From: Streptomyces tauricus
Lineage (GTDB): Bacteria; Actinomycetota; Actinomycetes; Streptomycetales; Streptomycetaceae
Reading direction: 5' to 3'
DNA: 64,000 bases
Assembly (NCBI RefSeq): GCF_014650955.1
Contig: NZ_BMVY01000042.1
Coordinates: 1 to 64,000, forward strand
Positions 8,396-16,120 of the stretch are shown here, piece by piece (position 1 is the stretch's first letter; the number at the start of each line of letters is the position of its first letter). The position numbers and the translations under genes are program-made. The notes under the pieces were generated by a model. The model was given only the letters and a program-made list of their open reading frames with translations, was not told where the DNA came from and did not search any database.

Positions 8396-9916
8396 TCAGC
8401 TCCCTGTCGGGCGCACGAGCGAGACCGCGGTGCGCGCCAGGATGCAGATGTCCTGCCAGAGCGACCAGTTGTCGATGTACGCGTTGTCGAAGCGGCAGCG
8501 GTCCTCGATCGAGGTGTCGCCGCGCAGTCCGTGGATCTGCGCGAGTCCGGTGATCCCGGTGCGCATCCGGTGGCGGGCCGCGTAACCGGGGTACGTCTGG
8601 CTGAACTGGCCCACGAAGAAGGGCCGTTCGGGGCGGGGTCCGACCAGGCTCATGTCGCCCCAGAAGACGTTCCACAGCTGGAGCAGTTCGTCCAGCGACG
8701 TCCGGCGCAGGAAGCGGCAGAACCAGACCATCTCGTGGTCGTTCGCCACGCTCCAGCGGGTCGCGGCCTCGTGCGCGTCGACCGGCCGGTGCGTACGGAA
8801 CTTGAGCAGGGTGAACGGCCGCCCGTCCTTGCCGATGCGCTCCTGCCGGAACACCACCCCGGGCCCGTCGACGATCCGCAGCACGACCGCGCACAGCAGC
8901 AGCACCGGACTGACCAGCAGGAGCAGCACCCCGGAGACCAGCACGTCGAGCAGCCGCTTCCCGGCGCTCCCGTACCGCCGTCCCATGGGCAGCCGACGGC
9001 AGGCGAACCCGGCGAGCCGGTCGGCCCGCCCGTACGCCGAGGAGTCCGCGCGCACCTCCCACACGGCGCAGCCCGACTCGCCCAACGCCCTCAGCAGCGA
9101 AGCCTGTTCGGACCATCCGGACGGGCTCACGGCGAGCACGTCCTGCACGCCGTTCTGGATGAGGGCCCGCTGGACCTCCTCGCCGGTGGTCAGCACCGGC
9201 AGTCCCTCGCCGTCGCCCGCCTCGTCGGCGACGACGCCCACCGGCCGCACCCCGCAGCCCGGGTGCCGCAGGAAGGCGGCCGCCACCCGCTGCGCGTCGA
9301 CGGTACGGCCGACCACCAGGGCCGCCCGCGGGCGCCGCAGGAGCGCCCGGCGCCGGTGCCCGTGCACGACACCCCGGCCCACGCAGCTCACCAGCGACTG
9401 CACCGCGCACCCGAGGACCAGGGCGCGGGCGGACAACGCGTGCTCCGGGGAGTACGCGGCGAGCAGGGCCGCGAGCGCGCACCAGCCCACCGCGATCCGG
9501 GCGCAGACGGCGGGCAGTTCGTCCAGTGCGGCCGGTACGGCGGGTGTGGACGTGCCGCGGTACAGCGACGCGTGCGCGTTCAGCCGGAGCACCGCGAGCA
9601 CCAGCACGGCGAGCGGGAGCGGATGCGGCCAGGGCAGTGCCAGGGCACCGCCGGCCAGCGCCGCGCCGATGTCCACGGCGGGCAGGGGCAGCCGTGAGGG
9701 CCGCCGTACGTGCCGTACCCGGTGTACGGCACGTACGCGGTGCACGAAGGGCCGTCTGCCGCTGGGGAACGCGAAGCCGCCGACGGCCTCGCGCGGCGGC
9801 ATGACCGAGACGGGCGAGCCCGACGAGGCCGATGAGACGGATGAGACGGGCGTGAATCCATGGTCCGCCGCCCGCGGCCGGCCGCCGGGGGAGGGAACGG
9901 TACTTTCCGCAGTCAC
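8396..9916 (-). CDS. Polyprenyl-phosphate sugar-1-phosphate transferase (EPS priming enzyme)
   Basis: 506 residues from GTG 9916, which sits in a GTGA overlap with the upstream glycosyltransferase. A much longer open frame (to 11503) is only a shadow. The N-terminal half has hydrophobic helices and a CoA-binding-like Rossmann segment (LVVGRTVDAQRVAAAFLRHP). The C-terminal half is a classic bacterial sugar-transferase domain: a membrane helix after KRLLDVLVSG, then FRQERIGKDGRPFTLLKFRT, then DELLQLWNVFWGDMSLVGPR with the catalytic Asp/Glu. It transfers a sugar phosphate to undecaprenyl phosphate and so starts repeat-unit synthesis. The architecture matches WcaJ/CpsE-like initiators. Confidence 0.85.
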   Translation of the reverse strand: MTAESTVPSPGGRPRAADHGFTPVSSVSSASSGSPVSVMPPREAVGGFAFPSGRRPFVHRVRAVHRVRHVRRPSRLPLPAVDIGAALAGGALALPWPHPLPLAVLVLAVLRLNAHASLYRGTSTPAVPAALDELPAVCARIAVGWCALAALLAAYSPEHALSARALVLGCAVQSLVSCVGRGVVHGHRRRALLRRPRAALVVGRTVDAQRVAAAFLRHPGCGVRPVGVVADEAGDGEGLPVLTTGEEVQRALIQNGVQDVLAVSPSGWSEQASLLRALGESGCAVWEVRADSSAYGRADRLAGFACRRLPMGRRYGSAGKRLLDVLVSGVLLLLVSPVLLLCAVVLRIVDGPGVVFRQERIGKDGRPFTLLKFRTHRPVDAHEAATRWSVANDHEMVWFCRFLRRTSLDELLQLWNVFWGDMSLVGPRPERPFFVGQFSQTYPGYAARHRMRTGITGLAQIHGLRGDTSIEDRCRFDNAYIDNWSLWQDICILARTAVSLVRPTGS

Positions 9917-11112
9917 GTGTGGATGGACTCCCTGTACTCGGTGTGGTCCACGCCCGTGTTCCGCCCGGTCGGCCAGGTGCCGACCAGGTCGCGGTACACG
10001 TCGGCGACGGCCGCGGCCGTGCGCCGCACGTCGTGCGTGGTCGTTACGTACCGGCGTCCCTGATGACCGAGCGACTCGCGCACCAGCGGGTCGAGAAGTA
10101 GCTCGGCGACGGCCCCGGCCAGCGCGTCCGGCCGCTCGGACGGCACCAGGCAGCGCGGCCCCTGGCCCGGCGGCAGGCTCTCGCGCGCCCCGTCCACATC
10201 GGTGATCACGACGGGCCGCCCGCAGGCCATGGCCTCCAGCGGTGCCAGTGCCATGCCCTCCCAACGGGACGGCAGGACGACCAGATCGGCGGCCTGGTAC
10301 CAGGGCGTGGCGTCGGTGACGGCCCCGGCGAACAGCACGGACGGGGGAGCCGAGGCCCGCAGCGCCTGCGCGTCGGGCCCGTCGCCGACCAGTACGAGCC
10401 GTGCGGCCGGCACCCGCCGGGTCACCTCGTGCCATGCCTCCAGAAGGACGTCCTGCCCCTTCTGCCGGCACAGCCGCCCGACGCACACCACGAGGGGTGC
10501 CGCCGCGTCGACGCCTTCGAGCAGCGGAATCCCGGCCCGTACGGTGTCCACCGGCGCCGGGTGGAAGCTCTCGGTGTCGATGCCGTTGGGGATGACGCTC
10601 CACCGGCCCCTGATCCCCGACCGCTGCCCGGTGAGCCGCTCGGCCTCGCTGACGCACACCACCCGCGACGCCCAACGGGCACCCAGCCGCTCCCAGTTGA
10701 GGGCGAGGAGACCGGTGGGCCCGCCGACCGCCTCGAAGGACCAGGCGTGCGGCTGGAACACGGTCGGCACCCGCCCGCGTACGGCGAGCCGTGCCGCGAG
10801 CCCGGCCTTGGCGCTGTGCGCGTGCACGACGTCGGGCCGCACCTCCCGTACGACCTGACGCAGACTCCGTACCTCCTGGGCGAGCCACGGACCCGGTGAG
10901 CGGGTCGCGTGCCAGTGCCGTACGTCCGCGCCCAGGAGTTCGGCCGTCCTGGCGAGGCCGCCGTCCGGCGGGCAGGCGACGGTGACCTCGGCGCCGGTGG
11001 CCAGTTGTGCGCGCACCAGGTCGGTGACCACGCGGCCCACCCCGCCGTCGACGGGCTGGGAGACGTGCAGGACCCGTGGCCGCGGTCCTGGGCCGGTCGG
11101 TGACAGTCGCAT
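9913..11112 (-). CDS. GT4 family glycosyltransferase (EPS), first gene of operon
   Basis: 399 residues. ATG 11112 was chosen over GTG 11127 because AGGAAAG lies about five bases upstream of it. VLHVSQPVDGGVGRVV is the GT-B N-terminal loop, and SRWEGMALAPLEAMACGRPVV carries the E-x7-E motif of GT4 enzymes. It is soluble, probably at the inner membrane face, adding a sugar to the lipid-linked acceptor. It heads the seven following minus-strand genes with overlaps or gaps of a few bases, so one transcript is likely. The 135-bp gap upstream contains a 12-bp direct repeat but no promoter I could recognise. Confidence 0.8.
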   Translation of the reverse strand: MRLSPTGPGPRPRVLHVSQPVDGGVGRVVTDLVRAQLATGAEVTVACPPDGGLARTAELLGADVRHWHATRSPGPWLAQEVRSLRQVVREVRPDVVHAHSAKAGLAARLAVRGRVPTVFQPHAWSFEAVGGPTGLLALNWERLGARWASRVVCVSEAERLTGQRSGIRGRWSVIPNGIDTESFHPAPVDTVRAGIPLLEGVDAAAPLVVCVGRLCRQKGQDVLLEAWHEVTRRVPAARLVLVGDGPDAQALRASAPPSVLFAGAVTDATPWYQAADLVVLPSRWEGMALAPLEAMACGRPVVITDVDGARESLPPGQGPRCLVPSERPDALAGAVAELLLDPLVRESLGHQGRRYVTTTHDVRRTAAAVADVYRDLVGTWPTGRNTGVDHTEYRESIHT

Positions 11113-11247
11113 GCGGGCTTTCCTCACTCACGGGGGACGGATCGGGAGAAGGTCCCGGAGAGGGGTCCGGCGAGAGGCCGGGGGAGACGTCGGAGGAGAG
11201 GTCGGAGGAGAGGTCGGTCGAGAGGTCGGGAGAAGAAGGGAAGGGCA
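11113..11247. repeat. Short purine-rich direct repeats between EPS operon and secreted-protein gene
   Basis: The intergenic stretch contains a roughly 12-bp unit, ggtcggaggaga, present about three to four times with changes between 11190 and 11235. On the minus strand it is pyrimidine-rich and could be read as Asp/Ser/Pro codons, but no frame there joins the neighbouring genes. No clear terminator or promoter was seen. Confidence 0.5.
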
Positions 11248-12369
11248 TCAGCGCTTCGCGTCGACGGCGACGAACAGCGCCCCGGCCCAGGCGGCGTCCC
11301 GCAGCGACTCCAGCCGGAAGTCCAGCCGGTCCCCGCCGCGCCGCAGCCCCTCGCGGAGATCGAGGACGTCGGAGTCGTACCCGAGCGTGTTCGGATACGC
11401 GGGCGTCCGCGGGGCAGCCGTCCCGCCGGACTCGCCGATCGTCGAATTCAGTACGTCGTCCCGGGGGTTGGCGCTGTCGCCGAGGGGGACCGCCGCGCCC
11501 CACCCGTCCGACACGGTGAGCGAGTCGCCGGTCCGCCCGCGGTCGCCGTTGTAGGCGACGAGCCCCACGCGACCGGTGGCCCCCTCGGGGAACGGCATGT
11601 CGTCCACCCGGACCACCTGGTCGTCATCCGGCCCCAACGGGCCGAAGCCGTCCCAGATCGCCAGATGCCGCAGCGGCTCCGACTCCTTCTCGTACGCCAC
11701 CATCAGCGTCCAGCCGCCCCACGCGCCGGCCGCCGAGTGCCCCATCGCCACATTGACCTGCGCCACGGTGTACGCGCCCGCGCCGCTCGACCGCACCAGC
11801 CGCGTGACGTCCGCCGAGGCCTGGAAGGCGTCCGCGCCACGGGCGACCCGGTGCCCCACGAGGGTGTCCGCGAGCACCTCCTTGTACTGGCCGCCGGGCT
11901 CGGAGACCAGCACCCGGCCGTTGTCCTTCGGCGGCTTCTGCTCGCCGACCCGCAGATTGCCGCCCCAGTACAGCCGCGCGTACGAGACGCGGGCGCCCGA
12001 CGGCAGACGGACCTCGGCGCTGCTGGAGTTGTAGGTGTTCGGGTCCTTGTCGATGTCCGTGTAGAACATGTCGAAGCCGTCGTTCGCGACCGCCCGGCCC
12101 GCGCGGGCGGCGGGGCACGACACCGCTGTCGGCGCGACAGGCGTACGGCAGGTGATCGACGCGTTGGCGGCCCGGACGATCCCGCCGTGCCCGAGCGCAC
12201 GGTACCGCTGGGTGAAGGCCACGCTCTCCGCCTCGGCGGCGGGTTGCGCGGCCGTGGCGTCCGGCGGGACAGGGGCGGCCGCCGCCGGCCCGCCCGGCAC
12301 CCACAGCGAGGCGAGGGAAAAAGCACCCACCATCCCACGGCGCAGCAGAAGACCCAGGGAATTGCGCAT
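11248..12369 (-). CDS. Secreted protein of unknown family with signal peptide
   Basis: 373 residues from ATG 12369, preceded by GAAAGG. A longer upstream frame lacks a ribosome site and would bury the signal peptide. The signal (MRNSLGLLLRRGMVGAFSLA, then an AAAA cleavage zone) leads to an all-beta-looking domain with SYARLYWGGNLR, VAQVNVAMGHSAAGAWGGWT and HLAIWDGFGPL. These motifs recall the N-terminal domain of large DUF11-type actinobacterial surface proteins, but here the domain stands alone with no anchor. The gene diverges from chpF across 388 bp. An extracellular structural or adhesive role is a guess from context. Confidence 0.65.
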   Translation of the reverse strand: MRNSLGLLLRRGMVGAFSLASLWVPGGPAAAAPVPPDATAAQPAAEAESVAFTQRYRALGHGGIVRAANASITCRTPVAPTAVSCPAARAGRAVANDGFDMFYTDIDKDPNTYNSSSAEVRLPSGARVSYARLYWGGNLRVGEQKPPKDNGRVLVSEPGGQYKEVLADTLVGHRVARGADAFQASADVTRLVRSSGAGAYTVAQVNVAMGHSAAGAWGGWTLMVAYEKESEPLRHLAIWDGFGPLGPDDDQVVRVDDMPFPEGATGRVGLVAYNGDRGRTGDSLTVSDGWGAAVPLGDSANPRDDVLNSTIGESGGTAAPRTPAYPNTLGYDSDVLDLREGLRRGGDRLDFRLESLRDAAWAGALFVAVDAKR

Positions 12370-12757
12370 GACCGGCGTCGCCCTTTCGGGGGGAATTTCG
12401 GCGGCAGAGGTTCTGGCCCTTGCGGGCGGACGAGACGAGGACATCGGCGGACGGGACGTGGACATCACACGAGTGCCGACATGACTCTCCGTCTGTTTCA
12501 AACGATCAGAGGTGATCTGGGGCGGTCTGTGATGATCTGAGGAGGAACGCAACTGTAGCCGCTATCCGTATTTATCGGTGAAACCCATCAAGTGTGTCGG
12601 AATCGTGTGCATGCCTCCGGATAACCCCCTGACGCGCTTCTGGTAACGGCTCGGAGCGTCACTCTTTTGGAGGCACAACCCGCGTCCGTGCCGCGCGTTG
12701 ATTCCAGAGCCGGGCATCCCGCCCGGTTGTTGTTTCAATCCCAAGGAGCACCTCTCC
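12370..12757. other. Divergent regulatory region between secreted-protein gene and chpF
   Basis: 388 bp without a gene. It is less GC-rich than its surroundings. It holds a sigma-BldN-like promoter for chpF (12674-12701) and an inverted repeat GATCA-gagg-TGATC at 12504-12517, near related gatct motifs that could be an operator for either gene. No open frame with a ribosome site was found. Confidence 0.6.
12674..12701 (+). promoter_or_regulatory. Candidate sigma-BldN promoter of chpF
   Basis: CACAAC (12674-12679), 16 bp, then CGTTGA (12696-12701). The published sigma-BldN pattern, from memory, is CGTAAC-N16-CGTTGA; here the -10 is exact, the spacer exact and the -35 matches 4 of 6. The predicted start of transcription is about 50 bp upstream of the chpF ATG. 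Confidence 0.6.
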
Positions 12758-12997
12758 ATGTCGCGTATCGCGAAGGGCCTGGTCTTTACCTCCGTTGCCG
12801 CAGCCGCCATGGCGGGCACCGCCGGCATCGCCGCCGCCGACAGTGACGCGCACGGCGCAGCCGCCAACTCCCCGGGTGTCCTGTCGGGCAACCTGGTGCA
12901 GGTCCCCGTCCACGTGCCGATCAACCTGTGCGGCAACACCGTGAACGTCATCGCGCTGCTGAACCCGGCGTTCGGCAACGAGTGCGCCAACGACTGA
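12758..12997 (+). CDS. chpF: Short chaplin, ChpF-like
   Basis: 79 residues: a 27-residue Sec signal peptide (MSRIAKGLVFTSV...), then one chaplin domain with the hallmark SPGVLSGNLVQVPVHVPINL, CGNTVNVIALLNPAFGN and a closing Cys. The two Cys are those that form the disulfide of short chaplins. There is no sortase signal, so it is a secreted, self-assembling amyloid subunit rather than a wall-anchored chaplin. The ATG has AAGGAG 9 bp upstream. Chaplins coat aerial hyphae and spores and make them hydrophobic. Sequence and its neighbour melC/chpG fit S. coelicolor chpF. It is followed by a strong hairpin. Confidence 0.9.
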   Translation: MSRIAKGLVFTSVAAAAMAGTAGIAAADSDAHGAAANSPGVLSGNLVQVPVHVPINLCGNTVNVIALLNPAFGNECAND

Positions 12998-13015
12998 CGT
13001 CGAAGCCCGGCCCCT

Positions 13016-13050
13016 GATCGGCCGTCCTCCCCCAGGGAGGGCGGCCGATC
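13016..13050 (+). terminator. Hairpin terminator after chpF
   Basis: A 16-bp inverted repeat (gatcggccg... with ...cggccgatc) closing on a 3-base loop, 19 bp after the chpF stop. There is no T-run, as is usual in Streptomyces. Confidence 0.75.
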
Positions 13051-13245
13051 CGCGTTGCCCCGAATGGAGGGAGGGGCGACAAGTGCCGTCGGCGGGCCCG
13101 GGCATGGCGGCTCATCAGGGAGAACGGTCACGGCGGTGGACGCGGGCCGCCGCGGTGCGCGGGCGATCGGTTGCAGGCGGCGGTCACCGATTCCACGGTG
13201 GGCACAGGACCTGACGCACCGAACGCACCACCGAAAGGACCCTCC

Positions 13246-14037
13246 ATGCGTGCTCTGCCCGCGCGGCGTATCGCGACCTCCGCACTCTGCGCCACGTTCC
13301 TGCTGGGGATCGCCGCACCCGTCGCCGTGGCCGCCGACCACGACCCGGCACCCGGCGCCCGCGCCGCGGCTGTCCCTGCTGCGGTTGTGCCTGCGGCAGC
13401 TGTTCCTGCCGCGGCGGTCCAGGCGCCGGTGCCCGAGGCCGACGCCCTGCTGGCTCAGACCGCGGCCCTCGCCGATGTCGCCGGAGTGCTGAAGCCGGTC
13501 ACCGACCTCCTCACCGCCGCGCTCAAGGCCGACAGCGGGAAGCTGCCCGCCGCCGACGCCACGAAGCTCGGCGACGCGGTGAAGGAGGCCATCACCAAGG
13601 CGACCGCGTCGGCTCCGGCCGCTCCGCAGACGCCTGCCGCTCCGCAGACCCCGCCGGCGAAGGCCCCGACCGAGCCGAAGGCGCCGGCGGAGGTGAACTC
13701 ACCGGCCGAGCCGAAGATCCCGGCCGATCCGCCGTCGATCCTCCCGGCGCTTCCCGGTGCCCCCGCGCTCCCCGCGCCGGCCGCGGCCGGCCGTGTGGCC
13801 GCGCCCGACCTCAGGGCCGACGCGCTCAAGGCCCTGCAGGGCTCGGTCGAGTCCCTCGTCGGGGCGGCGGTCGCCGGTGACGCCACCGCTCTGGGGACGG
13901 CCGCGAAACAGGTCGTGACCGGCCTGGTCGACTTCGTCGCCGCGGTGGCGGTGGGCGGCGCCCTGCCCGCACCGAACCTGCCGGGACTGCCCGAGCAGCC
14001 CTCGGACGTGCCCGCACAGTCGGGGAGCGGTGGCTGA
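13246..14037 (+). CDS. Secreted Ala/Pro-rich protein of unknown function
   Basis: 263 residues from ATG 13246, with GAAAGGA 6-7 bp upstream. A Sec signal peptide (MRALPARRIATSALCATFLL, ending PVAVAA) precedes an Ala/Val-rich stretch, an amphipathic helical segment (about 65-120), a Pro-rich linker with repeated APQTP, PAEPK and PAEVN blocks, and a second helical segment near the C-terminus (LKALQGSVESLVGAAVAGDA). No catalytic motif, lipobox or sortase signal is visible. It lies between chpF and other small exported proteins, which suggests a surface or matrix role in development; this is inference. Confidence 0.75.
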   Translation: MRALPARRIATSALCATFLLGIAAPVAVAADHDPAPGARAAAVPAAVVPAAAVPAAAVQAPVPEADALLAQTAALADVAGVLKPVTDLLTAALKADSGKLPAADATKLGDAVKEAITKATASAPAAPQTPAAPQTPPAKAPTEPKAPAEVNSPAEPKIPADPPSILPALPGAPALPAPAAAGRVAAPDLRADALKALQGSVESLVGAAVAGDATALGTAAKQVVTGLVDFVAAVAVGGALPAPNLPGLPEQPSDVPAQSGSGG

Positions 14038-14058
14038 GGCGAAGCAGCCACCGTCCCG

Positions 14059-14097
14059 GCCGTCGGGCCGGCCCGTCACCCGGGCCGGCCCGACGGC
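14059..14097 (+). terminator. Hairpin terminator with T-run
   Basis: A perfect 17-bp stem (gccgtcgggccggcccg paired with cgggccggcccgacggc) with a 5-base loop, followed by tgttt. It lies 22 bp after the stop at 14037. Confidence 0.85.
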
Positions 14098-14322
14098 TGT
14101 TTCCCCCCTGTTTGCACAATATTTCTGGGTTCTCATATGAGGGATCCCATTTGGTGATGAAAGACAGCCTTCAATCGGGTGGGTTCCAGGAATTTTGAGT
14201 GTTCGGGGTTTCCGTCCGGACGAGGGGTCGTTGGGCAGGAAGCCGTGCGAGAGCAGGCATGCACGGTGCCTGAACACCGAGAATTCCCTCTGGTGACGCG
14301 AGTCACCGATGAAAGGAACACG

Positions 14323-14619
14323 ATGAAGTCCCTGAAGGCCGCCGCTGTCGTTGCCGGTTCCATGGTCGTCGCTGGTGTCGCCGCGCCCGCCTTTGGCGCC
14401 GACCTGACGCCCCCCTCCAGCCTCAACGGCGGCCTCGACTCGGCCCTCACCCAGCTCACCACCCAGCCGGTGGACGCGATGCCCCTGCAGTCGCAGTCGA
14501 GGGCGCTCGACACGGAGAACCAGGACTCCGCGCTCAGCACCATCAGCGACGCGACGGACGCCCTGAACTCGGCGGGCGGGGCCACGGCCCTCCTGGGCGG
14601 TCTTCCCCTCCAGAAGTGA
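14323..14619 (+). CDS. Small secreted protein of unknown function
   Basis: 98 residues from ATG 14323, with GAAAGGA 7 bp upstream. The signal peptide MKSLKAAAVVAGSMVVAG ends at APAFG-AD; the mature part is about 73 residues, acidic and Ser/Thr/Leu-rich (SLNGGLDSALTQLTTQPVDA), with no Cys. It resembles the exported protein at 15572 in its MKS start and its ribosome site. Preceded by a strong terminator and followed by a hairpin, it is probably transcribed alone. No family was recognised. Confidence 0.7.
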   Translation: MKSLKAAAVVAGSMVVAGVAAPAFGADLTPPSSLNGGLDSALTQLTTQPVDAMPLQSQSRALDTENQDSALSTISDATDALNSAGGATALLGGLPLQK

Positions 14620-14659
14620 CGCGGGGCCGTACGAAGGCGACGCGGGGTCTGTCCGGAAG

Positions 14660-14706
14660 CGACGCGGGGCCGGTTGCGCATCAGCGCGGACCGGCCCTTC
14701 GCGTCG
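14660..14706 (+). terminator. Hairpin after the 98-residue secreted protein gene
   Basis: Arms cgacgcggggccggt and accggcccttcgcgtcg pair with a 2-base bulge. The short motif gacgcgggg also occurs twice just upstream (near 14619 and 14640), so the left arm belongs to a small direct-repeat set. Confidence 0.55.
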
Positions 14707-14874
14707 GTGCCGCCCATTCGCCGTGTTCGGGCTGTTCCTTTTCCGTGTTCGGGCTGTTTCCCTCTTCCCGTCCGTTCGACCCCGTCCCCCGTTCGTGTGG
14801 AGACCTTCATGGAAATCCCCCGGGCGGGTGAGAAAGGGAGCGGACGCATTCCGACACGCCGATACGGTTCCGCG

Positions 14875-15372
14875 GTGACCTCAATCTCCAGCGAAACGCG
14901 TCCTTTCCCCACCGCGGACCTCGGCACCCTCGTCGTCATGGCGTGGAGCGGTGAACAGCCCGACGGCGACATGCCCTATCTCCTGGCCTACTCCCTCGGC
15001 GACGGCGCGGGCGGCCCCGAGGGCTCCGCGGCCGCCGTCGAGCAGTTGCTGAAGGCCAACGGACTGTCCCTCGGCGACGAGGTCGTGGACGCCACCCGGC
15101 AGCCGAGCTTCCCGGTCCGCCTCCTCGTCGAGTCGGGTCAGGCCGTCGTCAGCATGACCCAGCTCAACGCCCAGTGCCCCGTACCGCCGGAGTGGCTGGC
15201 CGCGGTCGGCGAACGCGGCTACGCCTACTTCCTGTTCACCACCCGCCCGTGGCCCGAGGCCGAGCCGGGCAAGCCCGTCGAGCCGGAGGCCCTGGCCGCC
15301 TTCGCCGGTGACGAGGACACCTTGAACAGCGCGGCGCACGCCCTCGTCCCGGCACGCAGCCTGCGCGCCTGA
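14875..15372 (+). CDS. DUF5949-like conserved hypothetical protein
   Basis: 165 residues from GTG 14875. An in-frame ATG at 14809 is also possible, but the conserved part begins RPFPTADLGTLVVMAWSGEQ, only 10 residues after the GTG. The protein has no signal or membrane segment, so it is cytoplasmic. Features are a short beta-rich body, a single Cys in QLNAQCPVPPEWL, and EGSAAAVEQLLKANGL in the middle. From memory it matches a Streptomyces-restricted family of unknown function (DUF5949). It is flanked by genes for exported proteins but shares none of their features. Confidence 0.7.
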   Translation: MTSISSETRPFPTADLGTLVVMAWSGEQPDGDMPYLLAYSLGDGAGGPEGSAAAVEQLLKANGLSLGDEVVDATRQPSFPVRLLVESGQAVVSMTQLNAQCPVPPEWLAAVGERGYAYFLFTTRPWPEAEPGKPVEPEALAAFAGDEDTLNSAAHALVPARSLRA

Positions 15373-15399
15373 CCCCACGCGCCGCGTCATCGGGGTGCG

Positions 15400-15438
15400 G
15401 CGTATCGAGAGGTTCGCGTCGCGTATCGAGAGGCTCGC
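15400..15438. repeat. Two 18-bp direct repeats, 21-bp spacing
   Basis: gcgtatcgagaggttcgc at 15400-15417 and gcgtatcgagaggctcgc at 15421-15438 differ at one base. They lie in the gap before the exported protein at 15572, where an upstream regulator site would be expected. Confidence 0.7.
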
Positions 15439-15571
15439 TCCGACGCCGCGGTGGGACTTATGGACGAACTGAAGATTGCACCGACCGGGGGAATTTTGAC
15501 CGGATCCCGTGCGCCGGGTCGTTACCCGTTTCGGACGCACCCTCCCGAATCCCGAAAGGCCCGTGCCTGAG

Positions 15572-16078
15572 ATGAAGTCGACCACCCGAGGAACCCTTGC
15601 CGCCGTCGTCACCTGTGTGGCGGCCGCCGTCGCGACGCCCGCTGTCGCGGCCGACGGGGTTCCGGTCGCCGTGCCCCTGGAAGGTGTGGAGCACTCCCTG
15701 AACATGGAGATGCCCAGGATCAGCGGCACCGTGCCGCTGATCACGCCGGGCAGCCCCGAAGGGCCGCGGTACGTCGAGGGCCGGCTGCTGCCGGAGCGGG
15801 CCCTCCCGCAGCTGCCGGTCACCAGCGACCTGCCCTCGCTCGACCTGCGTACGCCGCTGCCGCGCGTGCTCGGGGACACCTTCGACCACCTCGCCGCCAG
15901 CACGCCCGACTCCGACCTGCGCGCCCTGACGCCCGGCGCCTCGCTGGACGCCCCGCTGACCGCGCCGCGTGCGGACATGCTCGGCCTCCCCGCCGTGAAG
16001 CTGCCCCAGGTGGCCCTGCTGGCCCCGGTCCTGCAAGCGGCGCCGGGGGCGACCCTGGGCCTCGCTCCGGGCCTGTAG
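15572..16078 (+). CDS. Secreted protein of unknown function upstream of melC
   Basis: 168 residues from ATG 15572 (alternatives are GTG 15563 and a longer frame from 15509). GAAAGG lies 12 bp upstream. The Sec signal MKSTTRGTLAAVVTCVAAAV ends at TPAVAAD. The mature chain is Pro/Leu-rich with repeated short motifs (LDLRTPLPRVL, LPAVKLPQVA), lacks Cys and has no anchor. It ends 42 bp before melC1, so it could share a transcript with the tyrosinase genes. No domain was recognised; a small exported structural protein is the best description. Confidence 0.68.
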   Translation: MKSTTRGTLAAVVTCVAAAVATPAVAADGVPVAVPLEGVEHSLNMEMPRISGTVPLITPGSPEGPRYVEGRLLPERALPQLPVTSDLPSLDLRTPLPRVLGDTFDHLAASTPDSDLRALTPGASLDAPLTAPRADMLGLPAVKLPQVALLAPVLQAAPGATLGLAPGL

Positions 16079-16120
16079 GCACCGAGAGCGCGGACAGGAC
16101 GTATCCAAGGGGGGTGGGGA

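Noticed and set aside
8396..11503. A 1035-codon open frame on the minus strand covering the sugar transferase and the glycosyltransferase
   Set aside because: Only its 3' part (to 9916) is protein-like; the rest is an out-of-frame reading of the next gene with Arg/Gly-rich, non-protein-like sequence.
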